A DNA stretch of 64,000 nt from Nostoc sp. 106C (GCF_002154725.1 NZ_MTAW01000119.1:168821-232820), one strand, 5' to 3'. Shown: positions 25,839-37,628, numbered from the stretch's first letter. Translations and numbers: made by a program. Notes: a model not told the origin generated them from the letters alone.

Positions 25839-27948
25839 AGGAATTTATATCATCAGGTATAGGTTGTAAAGGGATAAGACCTACTTTACTAAGTAAACAC
25901 TGTCCCTGACGAGTAGTTAGTATCTCAGCAAATGTAGACCCAGATGACTGGCGACTTTTGTCTTTAGGGTACACCACAAATATAGGGTATCTTAAAGGAT
26001 AGCTTTGAAAAGCATTTACATCAAAAAAATAGTTATCGTGCTGGCACAGGTCATCTGAGGTATTGATTGGGCGATGTTCACGCCGTTGAAATAGCGGTTG
26101 ACTGGCTGGTTTGTTATTATCAACTATAGCTAGGGGATAGCCCGTACATTGGGCCCAAGTTTTACCGATAATACCAAAACCAATAATGCCAGTATTTCGC
26201 CCTTCAAGAATTTCTTTGCGTATCTGGTTTTGGGTTTTTGTTGTATCCAATTTCTCAATCTTGGCTGCAAATAAAGCTTTGTCTTGAGCGTCGTTTTTCA
26301 ATACTATTTCTTGAAATTTTTGTATTGCTTCTGGTTCGGTTGGCGCAAAGGCTTTAACATCTAAATTAGGAAGATTAGAATTAATTTGTTGCCAATTAGT
26401 AATTTTACCTGTATAAATTTGGCGTAATTGCTCCAAGGTAATTTTTCCGCCTAGAGCATTCGCTAAATTTGAATCTTTTTTATTAAATGCTACATATACA
26501 AGTAACCCATCATTAACAACTGCTGTTTGCTCTAATTTATCTGTTATTTTATCTACTAAACTAGTAATTGCAAAATCTTTCTTACCAATCGTGACTTCTT
26601 CTATAGGTTGAGTAAGATTGTCTATATCTACTGAAGAAACAGGTTCGTAGGTGAATTCTGCTTTTACTTCAGGCTTGGGATTTGTTAATAATTCTTCTAA
26701 ACTATTATTGTCAACCTGTTGTTTCAAAATAAAACTCCATGTTCCATCCTTTTCGCCTGTGTAGGTGAATTTGCCTGAAGGAACGTTGTTGACTTCAGAA
26801 AAATTGCGTACCAGCCCAAACCAAGTTATATATTTGCTATTATCTTCTGGTTGATGACGCTGCCAAAGATAAAACAGAATTCCGCCTCCCAGTAATAGGA
26901 AAGCTAGAATTCCTAGCCAAACTAATTTTGTTCGTAAACCTTTGTCTTGTTCTTGTGATGTAGGTAATGGACTTAAACTAGTTGCTAGTAGATTCTCTTG
27001 AGGTAGTTGCAATAGCGCTTGGCGAGCAGCTTCAGCACTAAAAAAAGGATTTTCTAACCGTAGTAAGCGGTAAATAAACTTCTTTAAATCATGATCAATA
27101 TTGGGCCAATGTTCATTTTCTCTGGGGTCGAGAGGCTGATTAGAATAATTAGTTGTTCTTCCTACCCATAAATAAAAAGCCACTAATCCTAATGCTTCTA
27201 AATCTTGCTCCCGCTTAGATGGTGCAGGTTGGGGAATAGAAGGAGGGATAAATACATTTTCCCAGATAGCTAAATCGTCAAAATATATATATTGTTGATT
27301 ATTTTCAACTTGAATTAAAATGCTATCCAAACTGAGGTTTCCGTGGGCTAGTCCTTGCTGTACTTGATTTGAGGGGAACCGCAGCTTTTGACTATGAAGA
27401 AATTCTAGAGTTTGCAGAGCCTGATTTAGTACCTCACGCACCTGAGGCGCTGTCATTGCTCCATGTTGGGTAAGATATTGGGCTAAAGTCTGGGATGCTT
27501 CTGTCCCTTTAGTAATTAAATAACAGCGCTCTCCTTTTTCATCTGCGATCGCTTCCCAAGTATTGACAAGCCGAAAATTTGGGGTTCTACTATCCGCTAA
27601 ACTTACCCCTCCCACCCGCTTAAAAGTTTCTTTACGCTCAAGAGTCTCTTTTTCATTAAAACAATGGCTGGGTAGCAGATATTCTTTAATGATTACAGGC
27701 TGTTGATCCTTAACTTGAATACCTGCGTATAACCGACCATTACCCCGCACTCCTAAAAAAGTATTCACCTGATATGTGCCCCAATTGCCTTTAATTTCTG
27801 CCTCCTGTGGTAAAGTTGCGGGAAAACCACATTCCAAACAAAACCTAGCTCCTTTGATTTCCTGTGCTGTTTGGAAAGGGCGATCGCAATTTAAAGGAGC
27901 GTTGTAAGAGCAAGGGTATTCTTGATAGAAGTATTCAGATGAATGCAT
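25816..27948 (-). CDS. Pseudokinase-TM-substrate-binding-protein fusion
   Basis: The protein has about 710 residues. It carries an N-terminal zinc-binding segment (Cys pair near 13-21, FCLECGF near 36-42) and a Ser/Thr-kinase-like domain at about 55-310. One transmembrane helix lies near 342-363 (LVWLGILAFLLLGGGILFYLW), and a periplasmic-binding-protein-like domain of the PstS type follows to the end (motifs ITSLVDKIT, IYTGKITNWQQIN and EGRNTGIIGFGIIG). The kinase-like domain keeps the ATP-site Lys (VIIKEY, Lys88). The catalytic loop is HGNLSLDS instead of HRDLKPEN and the DFG site reads FDDLA, so phosphotransfer is unlikely. The ATG at 27948 is preferred to a TTG at 27972. It is co-directional with, and overlaps, the FHA gene. 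A role as transmembrane ligand sensor is inferred. Confidence 0.82.
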   Translation of the reverse strand: MHSSEYFYQEYPCSYNAPLNCDRPFQTAQEIKGARFCLECGFPATLPQEAEIKGNWGTYQVNTFLGVRGNGRLYAGIQVKDQQPVIIKEYLLPSHCFNEKETLERKETFKRVGGVSLADSRTPNFRLVNTWEAIADEKGERCYLITKGTEASQTLAQYLTQHGAMTAPQVREVLNQALQTLEFLHSQKLRFPSNQVQQGLAHGNLSLDSILIQVENNQQYIYFDDLAIWENVFIPPSIPQPAPSKREQDLEALGLVAFYLWVGRTTNYSNQPLDPRENEHWPNIDHDLKKFIYRLLRLENPFFSAEAARQALLQLPQENLLATSLSPLPTSQEQDKGLRTKLVWLGILAFLLLGGGILFYLWQRHQPEDNSKYITWFGLVRNFSEVNNVPSGKFTYTGEKDGTWSFILKQQVDNNSLEELLTNPKPEVKAEFTYEPVSSVDIDNLTQPIEEVTIGKKDFAITSLVDKITDKLEQTAVVNDGLLVYVAFNKKDSNLANALGGKITLEQLRQIYTGKITNWQQINSNLPNLDVKAFAPTEPEAIQKFQEIVLKNDAQDKALFAAKIEKLDTTKTQNQIRKEILEGRNTGIIGFGIIGKTWAQCTGYPLAIVDNNKPASQPLFQRREHRPINTSDDLCQHDNYFFDVNAFQSYPLRYPIFVVYPKDKSRQSSGSTFAEILTTRQGQCLLSKVGLIPLQPIPDDINSYACKSVP

Positions 27949-28049
27949 AAGTATTGAAAGCAGAAAGCACAAAGCAGAAGATAGTTTTATTGACTTTGTA
28001 CACTACCCAGGAAGAGAAGGGGGACAAGGGAGTGTGGGGAGAAATAATA

Positions 28050-28088
28050 AATGACAAATGACAAATGACCAATGACCAATGACTAATA
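28050..28088. repeat. ATGACAA/ATGACCA heptamer STRR
   Basis: Five heptamers (ATGACAA, then ATGACCA types) lie between the response-regulator stop and the pseudokinase start. They may separate the two-component operon from the downstream pair or simply be inert spacer. Confidence 0.8.
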
Positions 28089-28092
28089 ACTC

Positions 28093-28770
28093 TTAAGCTT
28101 TCACAAGTCCTAACTTGAGAGCAGCTACAATAGCTTGAGTCCGGCTAGTAACTTTCAACTTCTCGAAAATGCTAGTGAGATGAGCTTTTACCGTAGCAAC
28201 TGTTACATATAAATGCTTGGCAATTTCTTCATTAGAAGCACCTTGAGCTAACCAGTATAAAACTTCTTGTTCTCTTTCTGTTAAGTGTAACTTATGGCAA
28301 GCTCTCAATGAAGAATCAGAATAAGCTTGAAAGAAACGGAAAAATCGGCTAGCAACTTCGGAAGGTAGATAAATCTCTGATTTAATCACAGTATTAATAG
28401 CTTCACCCAGTTGAGTCGCCAAACGACTTTTAAACACATAACCTGCTGCGCCTGCTTGCATAGCGCGGAAAATCCAATCATCTTCTTGGTGGGCTGATAA
28501 TACCAAAACTTTGCCAGTATAAGCCGTTTCCTTCAGCCGAACTAATACTGTAATGCCATCACTACCGCTTAATTGTAAATCCAGTAAGATTAAATCTGGA
28601 GACTTCTGCTGTGTAAGTTTTAAAACTTGTTCTACAGAGTCTGCTTCACCTACTACCTCTATAGGTAATGCAGCATTAATATTATAAAAATTTAGTAGAG
28701 TACGTATCCCTTGGCGAAAACGTTCTTCATCATCTACAAGTAAAACTGAAAGTTTTTGACTATTAACCAT
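28093..28770 (-). CDS. NarL/LuxR-family response regulator
   Basis: This protein of about 225 residues has a receiver domain with the acidic pair DDE near 13-15, phospho-acceptor Asp64 (LILLDLQLSGSDG) and Lys114 (YVFKSR). A LuxR-type helix-turn-helix follows at about 162-220 (LTEREQEVLYWLAQGASNEE then VTVATVKAHL). It is probably the DNA-binding output partner of the adjacent histidine kinase. The ATG at 28770 is preferred because AGGAGT lies about eight bases upstream. The GTG at 28779 is an alternative. It overlaps the kinase gene's stop by eight bases. Confidence 0.93.
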   Translation of the reverse strand: MVNSQKLSVLLVDDEERFRQGIRTLLNFYNINAALPIEVVGEADSVEQVLKLTQQKSPDLILLDLQLSGSDGITVLVRLKETAYTGKVLVLSAHQEDDWIFRAMQAGAAGYVFKSRLATQLGEAINTVIKSEIYLPSEVASRFFRFFQAYSDSSLRACHKLHLTEREQEVLYWLAQGASNEEIAKHLYVTVATVKAHLTSIFEKLKVTSRTQAIVAALKLGLVKA

Positions 28771-29899
28771 CTTTGACACTCCTAGAAATTTTCGGTCGAG
28801 GCAAAATTACACAAAATTGCGCTCCACCTTCTGATACACTTTGTGCCCATAAGTTTCCGTGATGGTCTAAAACAATTTTTCTGGCAATAGTTAAACCCAG
28901 TCCTGTACCTCCTGGGCGACGGGAATAAAAAGGAGTAAATATTTTTTTGATATCTTCCTGAGATATTCCTCGCCCTTGGTCAATAATTTTAATTAGCACT
29001 TCATCTTGAAAAATTTGCCAACTACAAGTAATAGTTGTGAAATTAGGACTAAAATAAACTGCATTACTCAGCAAATTATCGAATACTTGCTTCATTTGCA
29101 AGCGGTCTATTATTAAATTTGTAGATGTATCAGGAATAGAAATAGTCAGGTGCTTTTGATTAATAAGAGGTAGTAATCCTTTGATACTTTCCAGTATTAA
29201 ACTTCTCAGGTCTTGGGAAGATTTTCTTAATTTTGCTCCTTGCCCACAATCTAGTAGCTCATTTAAATTAGTATCTAAATCTTGGATACTTTCACGTATG
29301 ATTGTTGCTTGTTCTTGCCAGTGATTACCTGTTAAACCCAAATATAAATTATGGGCATAAAGACCGATCATAGCTAAGGAGTTACGCAATTGATGCCCTA
29401 CTTTATGCAGAACTTCTTCCAGTAGTTGAATTTCAAATTTTTGTCTACCATATACTAAATATATACTTGCATACTTACCAAGTAGCAGGGCCGATTGTTG
29501 TATGTATTGGTGCAATTCCACTGAAAGTGGTTGATCGGCAATTATTTGAATATATTCAGGCTTTTGATTTCTATAGCCTAGAGGACAAATGTAAGAAAAT
29601 CCAGAAAAATCATTCAGCTTAAATTCCTGTAATTCAAATGCAAGAGGATATTGAGTAAGCCACTGTTCCGAACGCAAATAAGCTAACTTTTTCTGAGAAA
29701 AAGAAGTTTGTGTTTGAGCATAACTAATTACTTCTTGATGAGCTTTCAAGAGGCAATCATGGTAGACAATACGAGCAAATAAAATGGGATAATGACTAGT
29801 TAACTGCTCAGATTGTAGCTGGCAAAAACTTTGAATATTGAATGAACTTAAATCATTCAAATCCTGTTCTGCCTGCTGTAGAGAAAAGCTTATTGTCAT
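28763..29899 (-). CDS. Sensor histidine kinase
   Basis: This protein of about 378 residues has an N-terminal input region of about 150 residues (DICT- or GAF-like, not confidently assigned), with no transmembrane segment. The dimerisation helix carries the phospho-accepting His169 in VGHQLRNSLAM. The HATPase domain has an N-box in LLSNAVYFSPN, G1 in DQGRGIS and G2 in GGTGLGLTIARK. It is cytosolic. Start choice: ATG at 29899, since the 29920 start is TTG and adds nothing conserved. It is coupled to the response regulator by a short overlap. Confidence 0.9.
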   Translation of the reverse strand: MTISFSLQQAEQDLNDLSSFNIQSFCQLQSEQLTSHYPILFARIVYHDCLLKAHQEVISYAQTQTSFSQKKLAYLRSEQWLTQYPLAFELQEFKLNDFSGFSYICPLGYRNQKPEYIQIIADQPLSVELHQYIQQSALLLGKYASIYLVYGRQKFEIQLLEEVLHKVGHQLRNSLAMIGLYAHNLYLGLTGNHWQEQATIIRESIQDLDTNLNELLDCGQGAKLRKSSQDLRSLILESIKGLLPLINQKHLTISIPDTSTNLIIDRLQMKQVFDNLLSNAVYFSPNFTTITCSWQIFQDEVLIKIIDQGRGISQEDIKKIFTPFYSRRPGGTGLGLTIARKIVLDHHGNLWAQSVSEGGAQFCVILPRPKISRSVKDG

Positions 29900-30288
29900 A
29901 GCTTGACTCACTTTTTGCAAATAAAGATTTATACTTAAGTTAATAAATACACCCAGAAAATTTAGTACTGACTAATACTTGACGAAAGAATTGGGTATAT
30001 AGGCTGCGATCGCGAATGTAAGTTAAACACCTCCAGCCTTCGGTAAAAACTGCCGCTGTATTGCAGAACAGCATAAAACTATACAGGGCAAAAAATATTT
30101 AATTTTCTTGAAGACATCATTGAGGAGGCGATCGCTAATGCAAACTACCTCCTGGCTAAAAACTTAAGCGGGAGGAAAGTTAACTATAATCAAATATTAT
30201 CATTTGCCTAAGGTTGAGTGTCGCGCGTTTACCAAGGTTAATACGGTGTTGACTTCTGACTATAATTTATCTTCAGCTTAATAACTCT
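29900..30288. other. Intergenic gap upstream of the histidine kinase and downstream of parE
   Basis: Nothing recognisable is seen apart from two HIP1 octamers (near 30005 and 30130). The promoter of the histidine-kinase operon should lie in the left part, but I cannot identify its boxes with confidence. Confidence 0.4.
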
Positions 30289-30594
30289 TTAAGAATCATC
30301 TGAATTAGAAAACAATGATTCTAAATCCCGACGCGCACTCACTACACGCAAAATTTCTACTCCATTATCAAGCACTCGATAAAAAATGATATAACCATCA
30401 AGTGGAATACCACGCAACTGAGAATTTATGTGAGTATAAGTACGTCCTATGTTAGGAAAGTTTGCCAAATTTTGACACTTTTTATTGAATTCTCGAAAAA
30501 GTGCTTCGCCTGTTTCCAAGTTTCTCGTCAAAAAATAATCCGCAATCTCATTTAAATCTCGGCTTGCAGACGGTGAGATAATATATTGACTCAT
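30289..30594 (-). CDS. ParE/RelE-family toxin
   Basis: This 101-residue protein has the compact ParE/RelE toxin fold: YIISPSASRDLNEIADYF at the start, FPNIGRTY in the middle and a final strand GVEILRVVSARRDLE. ParE proteins usually inhibit DNA gyrase and RelE proteins cleave mRNA. The sequence resembles the ParE side more (the RDLNEIADYF helix). It starts in an ATGA overlap with the stop of the antitoxin gene, the classic toxin-antitoxin arrangement. Confidence 0.88.
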   Translation of the reverse strand: MSQYIISPSASRDLNEIADYFLTRNLETGEALFREFNKKCQNLANFPNIGRTYTHINSQLRGIPLDGYIIFYRVLDNGVEILRVVSARRDLESLFSNSDDS

Positions 30595-30857
30595 TCTGAA
30601 GTCTCACGCGCTTTTTGGAATCTTTCAAGGATTTGCATAACAACTGTCTCACCATCTAATCCTTCACCTCGGTCAAGTTCTGTAATGGCGACTTCTACTT
30701 TTTGGCGAGTTTCTTCTACCCACTGAATATACTCATGATTTGATTTTTCCAGTAATCTTAATGCTGTATCAATTACTTCATCTGGATTTGTAAATCTACC
30801 GCTAGCAATTTGCGCTCTTATAAATTGCTCGTGTTCGGGTTTAAGATTGATACTCAT
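30591..30857 (-). CDS. ParD-like antitoxin
   Basis: This 88-residue protein starts MSINLKPEHEQFIRAQIASG, followed by FTNPDEVIDTALRLLE. That is the ribbon-helix-helix pattern of ParD/CopG antitoxins, with a charged C-terminal tail that would wrap the toxin. It precedes the toxin and overlaps it by four bases. It probably represses its own promoter in the 30858-30900 region, but I see no clear operator palindrome. Confidence 0.88.
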   Translation of the reverse strand: MSINLKPEHEQFIRAQIASGRFTNPDEVIDTALRLLEKSNHEYIQWVEETRQKVEVAITELDRGEGLDGETVVMQILERFQKARETSE

Positions 30858-31167
30858 GGGTTCAATACCTCTGTTGACAGCACATTATATTTTCTATTCT
30901 TGTTCTAATTAGAAGGCAGAAGGCAGAAGGCAGAAGGGAAAAGCCAGTTGCTATCAGGGTTTTAAACTTTTGTATTTTACGTTTAATTATGTCCATCTAC
31001 TTAACAACTTCACTACATTCGGGGTATTTTACGTATGGATATTTTTTGAATTGGAATTTCCTGAGTACGATAAAACAAGGAAGATGAGGGAGAAACCTCT
31101 GTAATAATTCCCCTGTATCTTTGTTGTCTATTTTTTCATTTGCAGATTACTCAATTGATATTTCAGA
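30858..31167. other. Gap between parD and ligA with GGCAGAA heptamers
   Basis: Three GGCAGAA heptamers lie near 30914-30937. The rest is AT-rich DNA without a gene. The toxin-antitoxin promoter should be in 30858-30910. Confidence 0.5.
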
Positions 31168-33267
<2,100 letters not shown>

Positions 33268-33352
33268 TTAGTATAGCTACTGGCTTTCAGACTTGGGCAA
33301 AAAATTGGTGAGCTATCTTACATCTGCAACTTTAGGCATCAAGTAAAAATAA

Positions 33353-33398
33353 GTAGTGCGAGCCGAAAAGCTCGCGCGGGCTTTCCGGCCCGCACTAC
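33353..33398. repeat. GTAGTGCGAGCC...GGCCCGCACTAC palindrome
   Basis: Twelve-base arms with one mismatch enclose a second GC-rich inverted pair (AGCTCGCGCGGGC). It lies about 150 bp upstream of the ligA start. It is a repetitive extragenic palindrome by form and is not a terminator for any gene reading into it. Confidence 0.65.
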
Positions 33399-33639
33399 AA
33401 ATATTAAATTGTTCAACTTATTTTTACACCACTCCTTCGATAAAAACGGGCTTTGCCAATCAATTGGCGACGAGTAGAGTACTTTCAGTAGATCGAAAAG
33501 TTCTGCGTTAGCGTTCGCCTAGCGTCTCGTTCGCACAGCGTCTCCCCTTGGGAGAAGAGAAGCTCACCGTTCCTCAAAGAGGTTCCCGCAAAGAAGGTAA
33601 GCTAATAATCTTCAAATTGCATCCCCGCGCATTGGTGTA

Positions 33640-33825
33640 ATACCATTTCACAAAAAATATGATGTGGATGTAGGTTGGGTTGAGGAACGAAACCCAACAC
33701 TTCAAAGTCTTGTAATTTTTGGGTTTCACTCAGTTCAAACGCCACTTCACTCAAGTCGGGAAACCCGCCCACGTGAGTGGCTCCCCAACCTACGCATCTG
33801 TCTCATTTTTTCCTAGAATTGGTGT
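33640..33825. repeat. 186-bp palindromic element, copy 2 of 3
   Basis: It has the same length and ends as copy 1 at 24233. The first loop (GAGGAACGA) has the same orientation. The second loop reads CTTCAAAGTCTTGTAAT, the reverse complement of copy 1. The right end is GAATTGGTGT. Confidence 0.85.
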
Positions 33826-34588
33826 AAACTTAACGCGTAACCCTGATCAAAGTGTGATTTTGCGTTTTCTCACGTTCCATCAAGATCTGCGTTACCCCAC
33901 CCCAGTTTTGTCTAAAGCCAAAACTAGGAGAATAAAGGGGAGGGGTAAAACGCTCGTGGGATAAGCGTTTTCGCTTAAGTTGACACGTATGATTCTTGTA
34001 TCTCCCCTTCCCCTGTAGACGCGTTCGCTGTTGCCAGAGGCTAGCAACTTGCTTGAAAATGTCCCTCGCGCAGAGGCTTTGAAAGGAGATTTTAAGAGAA
34101 ATTATGATTGTTTACAAACAATCTAGGATTGCTGAATTAATTCTCGATTTAAGGCATTTTAAGCTAATAAAAATATATTTGCAGTCAATTACTTCATTAA
34201 AAGCCATGCTAGGTGACTTTATCTCAAATTGCAGCCAAATCATCTATATATATCTAGCATTAAAATAATTAATATGAGGCTCTGATTTTGATGTTAAGCA
34301 GTAAAAAATGTATTTTAAATTTTAGTCAAAATTTATCATTAACTTTTGTCTCAAGTATGCCATAATGTCACGAGCCGAAAGGTAATACCTAATTGAATGC
34401 CTCTAACTACCATAGGGGTAAATTACTCATTTGCTAACAAGCAAGCTCTACATTTAGTTATTTACTACTAGGGCAGAGTTTGATTGGCAGTTAGCAAAGA
34501 GTTTTAGGTATTTGTACATATCGAACTCTTGGAAGTTTGAGCAAGAGGCAAGTTTTTTAAAATTCTTTCTATAGCAAATTAGGAATAT

Positions 34589-36478
34589 ATGGCGATGAAT
34601 TTGTTGGAGTTAGCTAATAGCGCGGTTGATTTAAAATCTCATGCCGATCATAAGCCAAGTTTAGACTTAATTGACGCGGCTTATCCACGTCCACAGTTGC
34701 GGCGAATTTCTAGCACAGATTCCACGCGATCGCATTGGCAAAGTCTCAATGGTCTGTGGAAATTCGCATTTGATGACGAAGGCAAATGCGCTCACCCCAG
34801 AGACCTGAGCCACTGGACACATGATATACAAGTTCCCTATGCTCCCGAATCTATCAAAAGTGGGATTGCTGATACTGGATTTCATCCCAATTGCTGGTAT
34901 GAACGGGAATTTGTAACGCCACCAGGTGAGGGCAGGTTATTACTGCACTTTGGCGCTGTGGACTACCGCGCTCGTGTCTGGGTTAACGATCAATATATAG
35001 GTGAACATGAAGGCGGACACACCAATTTCACAATGGACATTACTGCTGTCTTAGATGACAGTGGCATGACAAAAGTGACAGTTTGGGCGCAAGACGATCC
35101 TCATGACCTCGCCAAGCCTCGTGGTAAGCAGGATTGGCAACTGGAACCGCACAGTATTTGGTATCCTCGCACCACTGGAATTTGGCAGACAGTCTGGGTG
35201 GAACGTGTGGGAGTGAGTTACATAGATCACATCCGCTGGACTCCCGACTTTGAGCGGTGGGAAATTGGTTGTTATGCTGCGATCGCAGGTGATGCTCCGG
35301 CTACGGGCATCCAAATGAAGATGAAATTGACTGTGGGCGATCGCGTGCTGGCTAATGATACCTATGAAGTATTTAATGGCGAGATTAACCGCCGCATTTC
35401 CCTTTCAGACCCAGGTATCGACGACTACCGTAACGAATTGCTATGGAGTCCAGAAAAACCCACATTAATCAATGCTGTTATTCAGTTATGGTATGAGGGT
35501 CAGCTGCTAGATCAAGTAATATCTTATACAGCTTTGCGGACTGTGAGCATACAGCGCGATCGCTTTATGCTCAACGGTCGTCCCTACTACTTACGCTTGG
35601 TTCTAGACCAAGGCTACTGGACTGATAGCCTGATGACTGCGCCCGATGAGCAGGCGTTGCGGCGAGATGTGGAACTGGCAAAAGCAATGGGTTTCAACGG
35701 AGTCCGCAAGCACCAAAAAATTGAAGACCCCCGCTTTTTATATTGGGCAGACGTGCTGGGATTGTTAGTATGGGAAGAGATGCCCAGCGCTTATCGCTTT
35801 TCGCCGAAAGCAGTGGAACGCATGACGCGCGAGTGGACGGAAGTCATCAAGCGTGATGTCAATCACCCGTGTATTGTGGCTTGGGTGCCATTTAATGAGT
35901 CTTGGGGAGTGCCCAATCTGGTTGAGACAAAGGCTCACCGGAACTATGTTTTGGCCATGTATCACTTAACCAAGACCCTTGACCCGACTCGCCCAGTGAT
36001 TGGTAACGATGGCTGGGAAAGTACAGATACTGACATTCTCGCCATTCATGACTACGACACCAATCCCGAGCATTTGGCTCATCGCTATGGCCCAGAAGTA
36101 AAGCTATCAGATTTATTTAATCGTCAGCGTCCCGGAGGACGAATCCTCACACTGGACAACTATCCCCATCAGGGACAGCCAGTCATGCTGACCGAATTTG
36201 GTGGAATTGCCTATGCGCCAGAAGATCAGCCTGATGCTAACAAAGCCTGGGGATATGAGCGCTGCTGGAATCTCTCTGAGCTAGAAATCAAATATACTGC
36301 TCTGCTGGAAAGTGTGAATAATATCGATATATTCAGCGGTTTTTGTTACACACAACTCACCGATACTTTCCAAGAAGCTAACGGATTGTTGTACGCCGAT
36401 CGCACACCGAAGATTCCACTAGAGACGATACGCGCCGCCACCCTTTCTGGAGGATTATGTACTCCCACAAGTTGTTAA
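34589..36478 (+). CDS. Glycoside hydrolase family 2 protein
   Basis: This 629-residue enzyme has the GH2 plan. A jelly-roll sugar-binding domain (WQSLNGLWKFAFDDEG near 49-64, WYERE, WVNDQYIGEHEGGHTNF) comes first, then an immunoglobulin-like domain, then a TIM barrel. The acid/base Glu437 lies in VPFNESWG and the nucleophile Glu536 in MLTEFGGIAY. The family includes beta-galactosidases, beta-glucuronidases and beta-mannosidases. The overlap with galT suggests a galactoside substrate, which is inferred. There is no signal peptide, so it is cytoplasmic. The ATG at 34589 has TAGGA upstream. Confidence 0.92.
   Translation: MAMNLLELANSAVDLKSHADHKPSLDLIDAAYPRPQLRRISSTDSTRSHWQSLNGLWKFAFDDEGKCAHPRDLSHWTHDIQVPYAPESIKSGIADTGFHPNCWYEREFVTPPGEGRLLLHFGAVDYRARVWVNDQYIGEHEGGHTNFTMDITAVLDDSGMTKVTVWAQDDPHDLAKPRGKQDWQLEPHSIWYPRTTGIWQTVWVERVGVSYIDHIRWTPDFERWEIGCYAAIAGDAPATGIQMKMKLTVGDRVLANDTYEVFNGEINRRISLSDPGIDDYRNELLWSPEKPTLINAVIQLWYEGQLLDQVISYTALRTVSIQRDRFMLNGRPYYLRLVLDQGYWTDSLMTAPDEQALRRDVELAKAMGFNGVRKHQKIEDPRFLYWADVLGLLVWEEMPSAYRFSPKAVERMTREWTEVIKRDVNHPCIVAWVPFNESWGVPNLVETKAHRNYVLAMYHLTKTLDPTRPVIGNDGWESTDTDILAIHDYDTNPEHLAHRYGPEVKLSDLFNRQRPGGRILTLDNYPHQGQPVMLTEFGGIAYAPEDQPDANKAWGYERCWNLSELEIKYTALLESVNNIDIFSGFCYTQLTDTFQEANGLLYADRTPKIPLETIRAATLSGGLCTPTSC
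36449..36453 (+). promoter_or_regulatory. Shine-Dalgarno GGAGG for galT inside the GH2 gene
   Basis: GGAGG lies three bases before the ATG at 36457, within the last codons of the GH2 gene. It fixes the galT start and shows that the 22-bp gene overlap is real. Confidence 0.75.
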
Positions 36479-37557
36479 AGCCAGATGGCCGCCAACTGAC
36501 TTTATATAGTCGCTACCCGATTGCTGATGACATAACGGCTCCTAGTCCCAGTAATGAGCCAGTGCAAGCAAATCCCCACCTGCGCTGGCATCCCTTACGC
36601 GGAGAATGGGTAGCTTATGCCAGCCATCGTCAAGGGCGGACTTTCATGCCGCCCCCAGAATATAACCCCCTCGCACCCACCAGCAACCAAGAGTTTCCCA
36701 CAGAACTACCTCAAGGGAAGTATGACATAGCTGTGTTCGATAACCGCTTTCCTTCTATGAAGGTAACGGCACACGATCCACCAGCGAGCATTGTGGAAAC
36801 TTTACCTGCTAATGGTGCGTGTGAGGTAGTAGTTTTTACTCAAGACCCTCATGCTTCCCTCAGTTCCTTAGAATTAGATCACCTAGATTTACTGTTACAG
36901 GTGTGGGGCGATCGCACCCGCGAACTCGCCGCAAATCCCCAAATTCAGTATGTGCTGCCCTTTGAAAATAAAGGTGTCGAGGTAGGGGTGACTTTACACC
37001 ATCCCCACGGACAAATCTATGCTTATCCTTTTATACCGCCTGTGCCAGCAAGGATGTTGGAGATGCAGCGGCAATTTTATCAAGAAAATCAGCGGGGTTT
37101 GTTAGCGGATTTAATTCAAAAAGAGATAGCCGACAACAAACGAATTATTTATCAAGATGAGGAAGTGATCGCATTTGTCCCCGTATGTGCGCGTTACCCT
37201 TACGAAGTTTGGATTGCTCCCAAACAACCAGTTCCTAACTTTTATGACCTGAGTGCAAAGCAACGTCAGGGACTTGCCAGGGCCTTAAAAACCGTCACTC
37301 TTAAGTATGACGGTTTGTGGCATCGTCCATTTCCTTACCTGATGGCTTGGTTTGGTGCGCCCACAGATGGCAAACCTCATCCAGAAGCGCATTTACACGC
37401 CCAGTTTTATCCACCCTATCGCACCAGCGACAGGCTAAAGTACTTAGCAGGAACCGAACTCGCAGCTGGAATGTTTGCCAATGATGCCTTACCAGAGGAG
37501 AAGGCGAAGGAGTTACAAGCGATCGCTGTAAATATTGAAATGCCAATTTCCGCATAA
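36457..37557 (+). CDS. Galactose-1-phosphate uridylyltransferase
   Basis: This 366-residue enzyme swaps UMP between UDP-glucose and galactose-1-phosphate in the Leloir pathway. The active-site motif HHPHGQIYAYPF holds the nucleophilic His184. The N-terminal part has RWHPLRGEWVAYASHRQGR and FDNRFPSM, and the C-terminal half has AWFGAPTDGKPHPEAHLHAQFYPP with the expected histidines. Its start overlaps the GH2 gene by 22 bp and is preceded by GGAGG, so the two form an operon for galactoside use. No galK or galE is adjacent. An intrinsic terminator follows at 37581. Confidence 0.94.
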   Translation: MYSHKLLKPDGRQLTLYSRYPIADDITAPSPSNEPVQANPHLRWHPLRGEWVAYASHRQGRTFMPPPEYNPLAPTSNQEFPTELPQGKYDIAVFDNRFPSMKVTAHDPPASIVETLPANGACEVVVFTQDPHASLSSLELDHLDLLLQVWGDRTRELAANPQIQYVLPFENKGVEVGVTLHHPHGQIYAYPFIPPVPARMLEMQRQFYQENQRGLLADLIQKEIADNKRIIYQDEEVIAFVPVCARYPYEVWIAPKQPVPNFYDLSAKQRQGLARALKTVTLKYDGLWHRPFPYLMAWFGAPTDGKPHPEAHLHAQFYPPYRTSDRLKYLAGTELAAGMFANDALPEEKAKELQAIAVNIEMPISA

Positions 37558-37580
37558 AGGAAAAATAGAGAAACTAAAGC

Positions 37581-37609
37581 AAGCGCATCCCTTACGAGAT
37601 GCGCTTTTT
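37581..37609 (+). terminator. Intrinsic terminator after galT
   Basis: AAGCGCATC and GATGCGCTT form a 9-bp stem with an 8-nt loop, followed by TTTC. It lies 23 bp after the galT stop and closes the GH2-galT operon. Confidence 0.8.
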
Positions 37610-37628
37610 CCGATTTTTAGACAATTTT

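Noticed and set aside
25816..27948. Calling the kinase-like domain an active Ser/Thr kinase
   Set aside because: The catalytic-loop Asp and the DFG motif are both replaced; only the ATP-site lysine remains.
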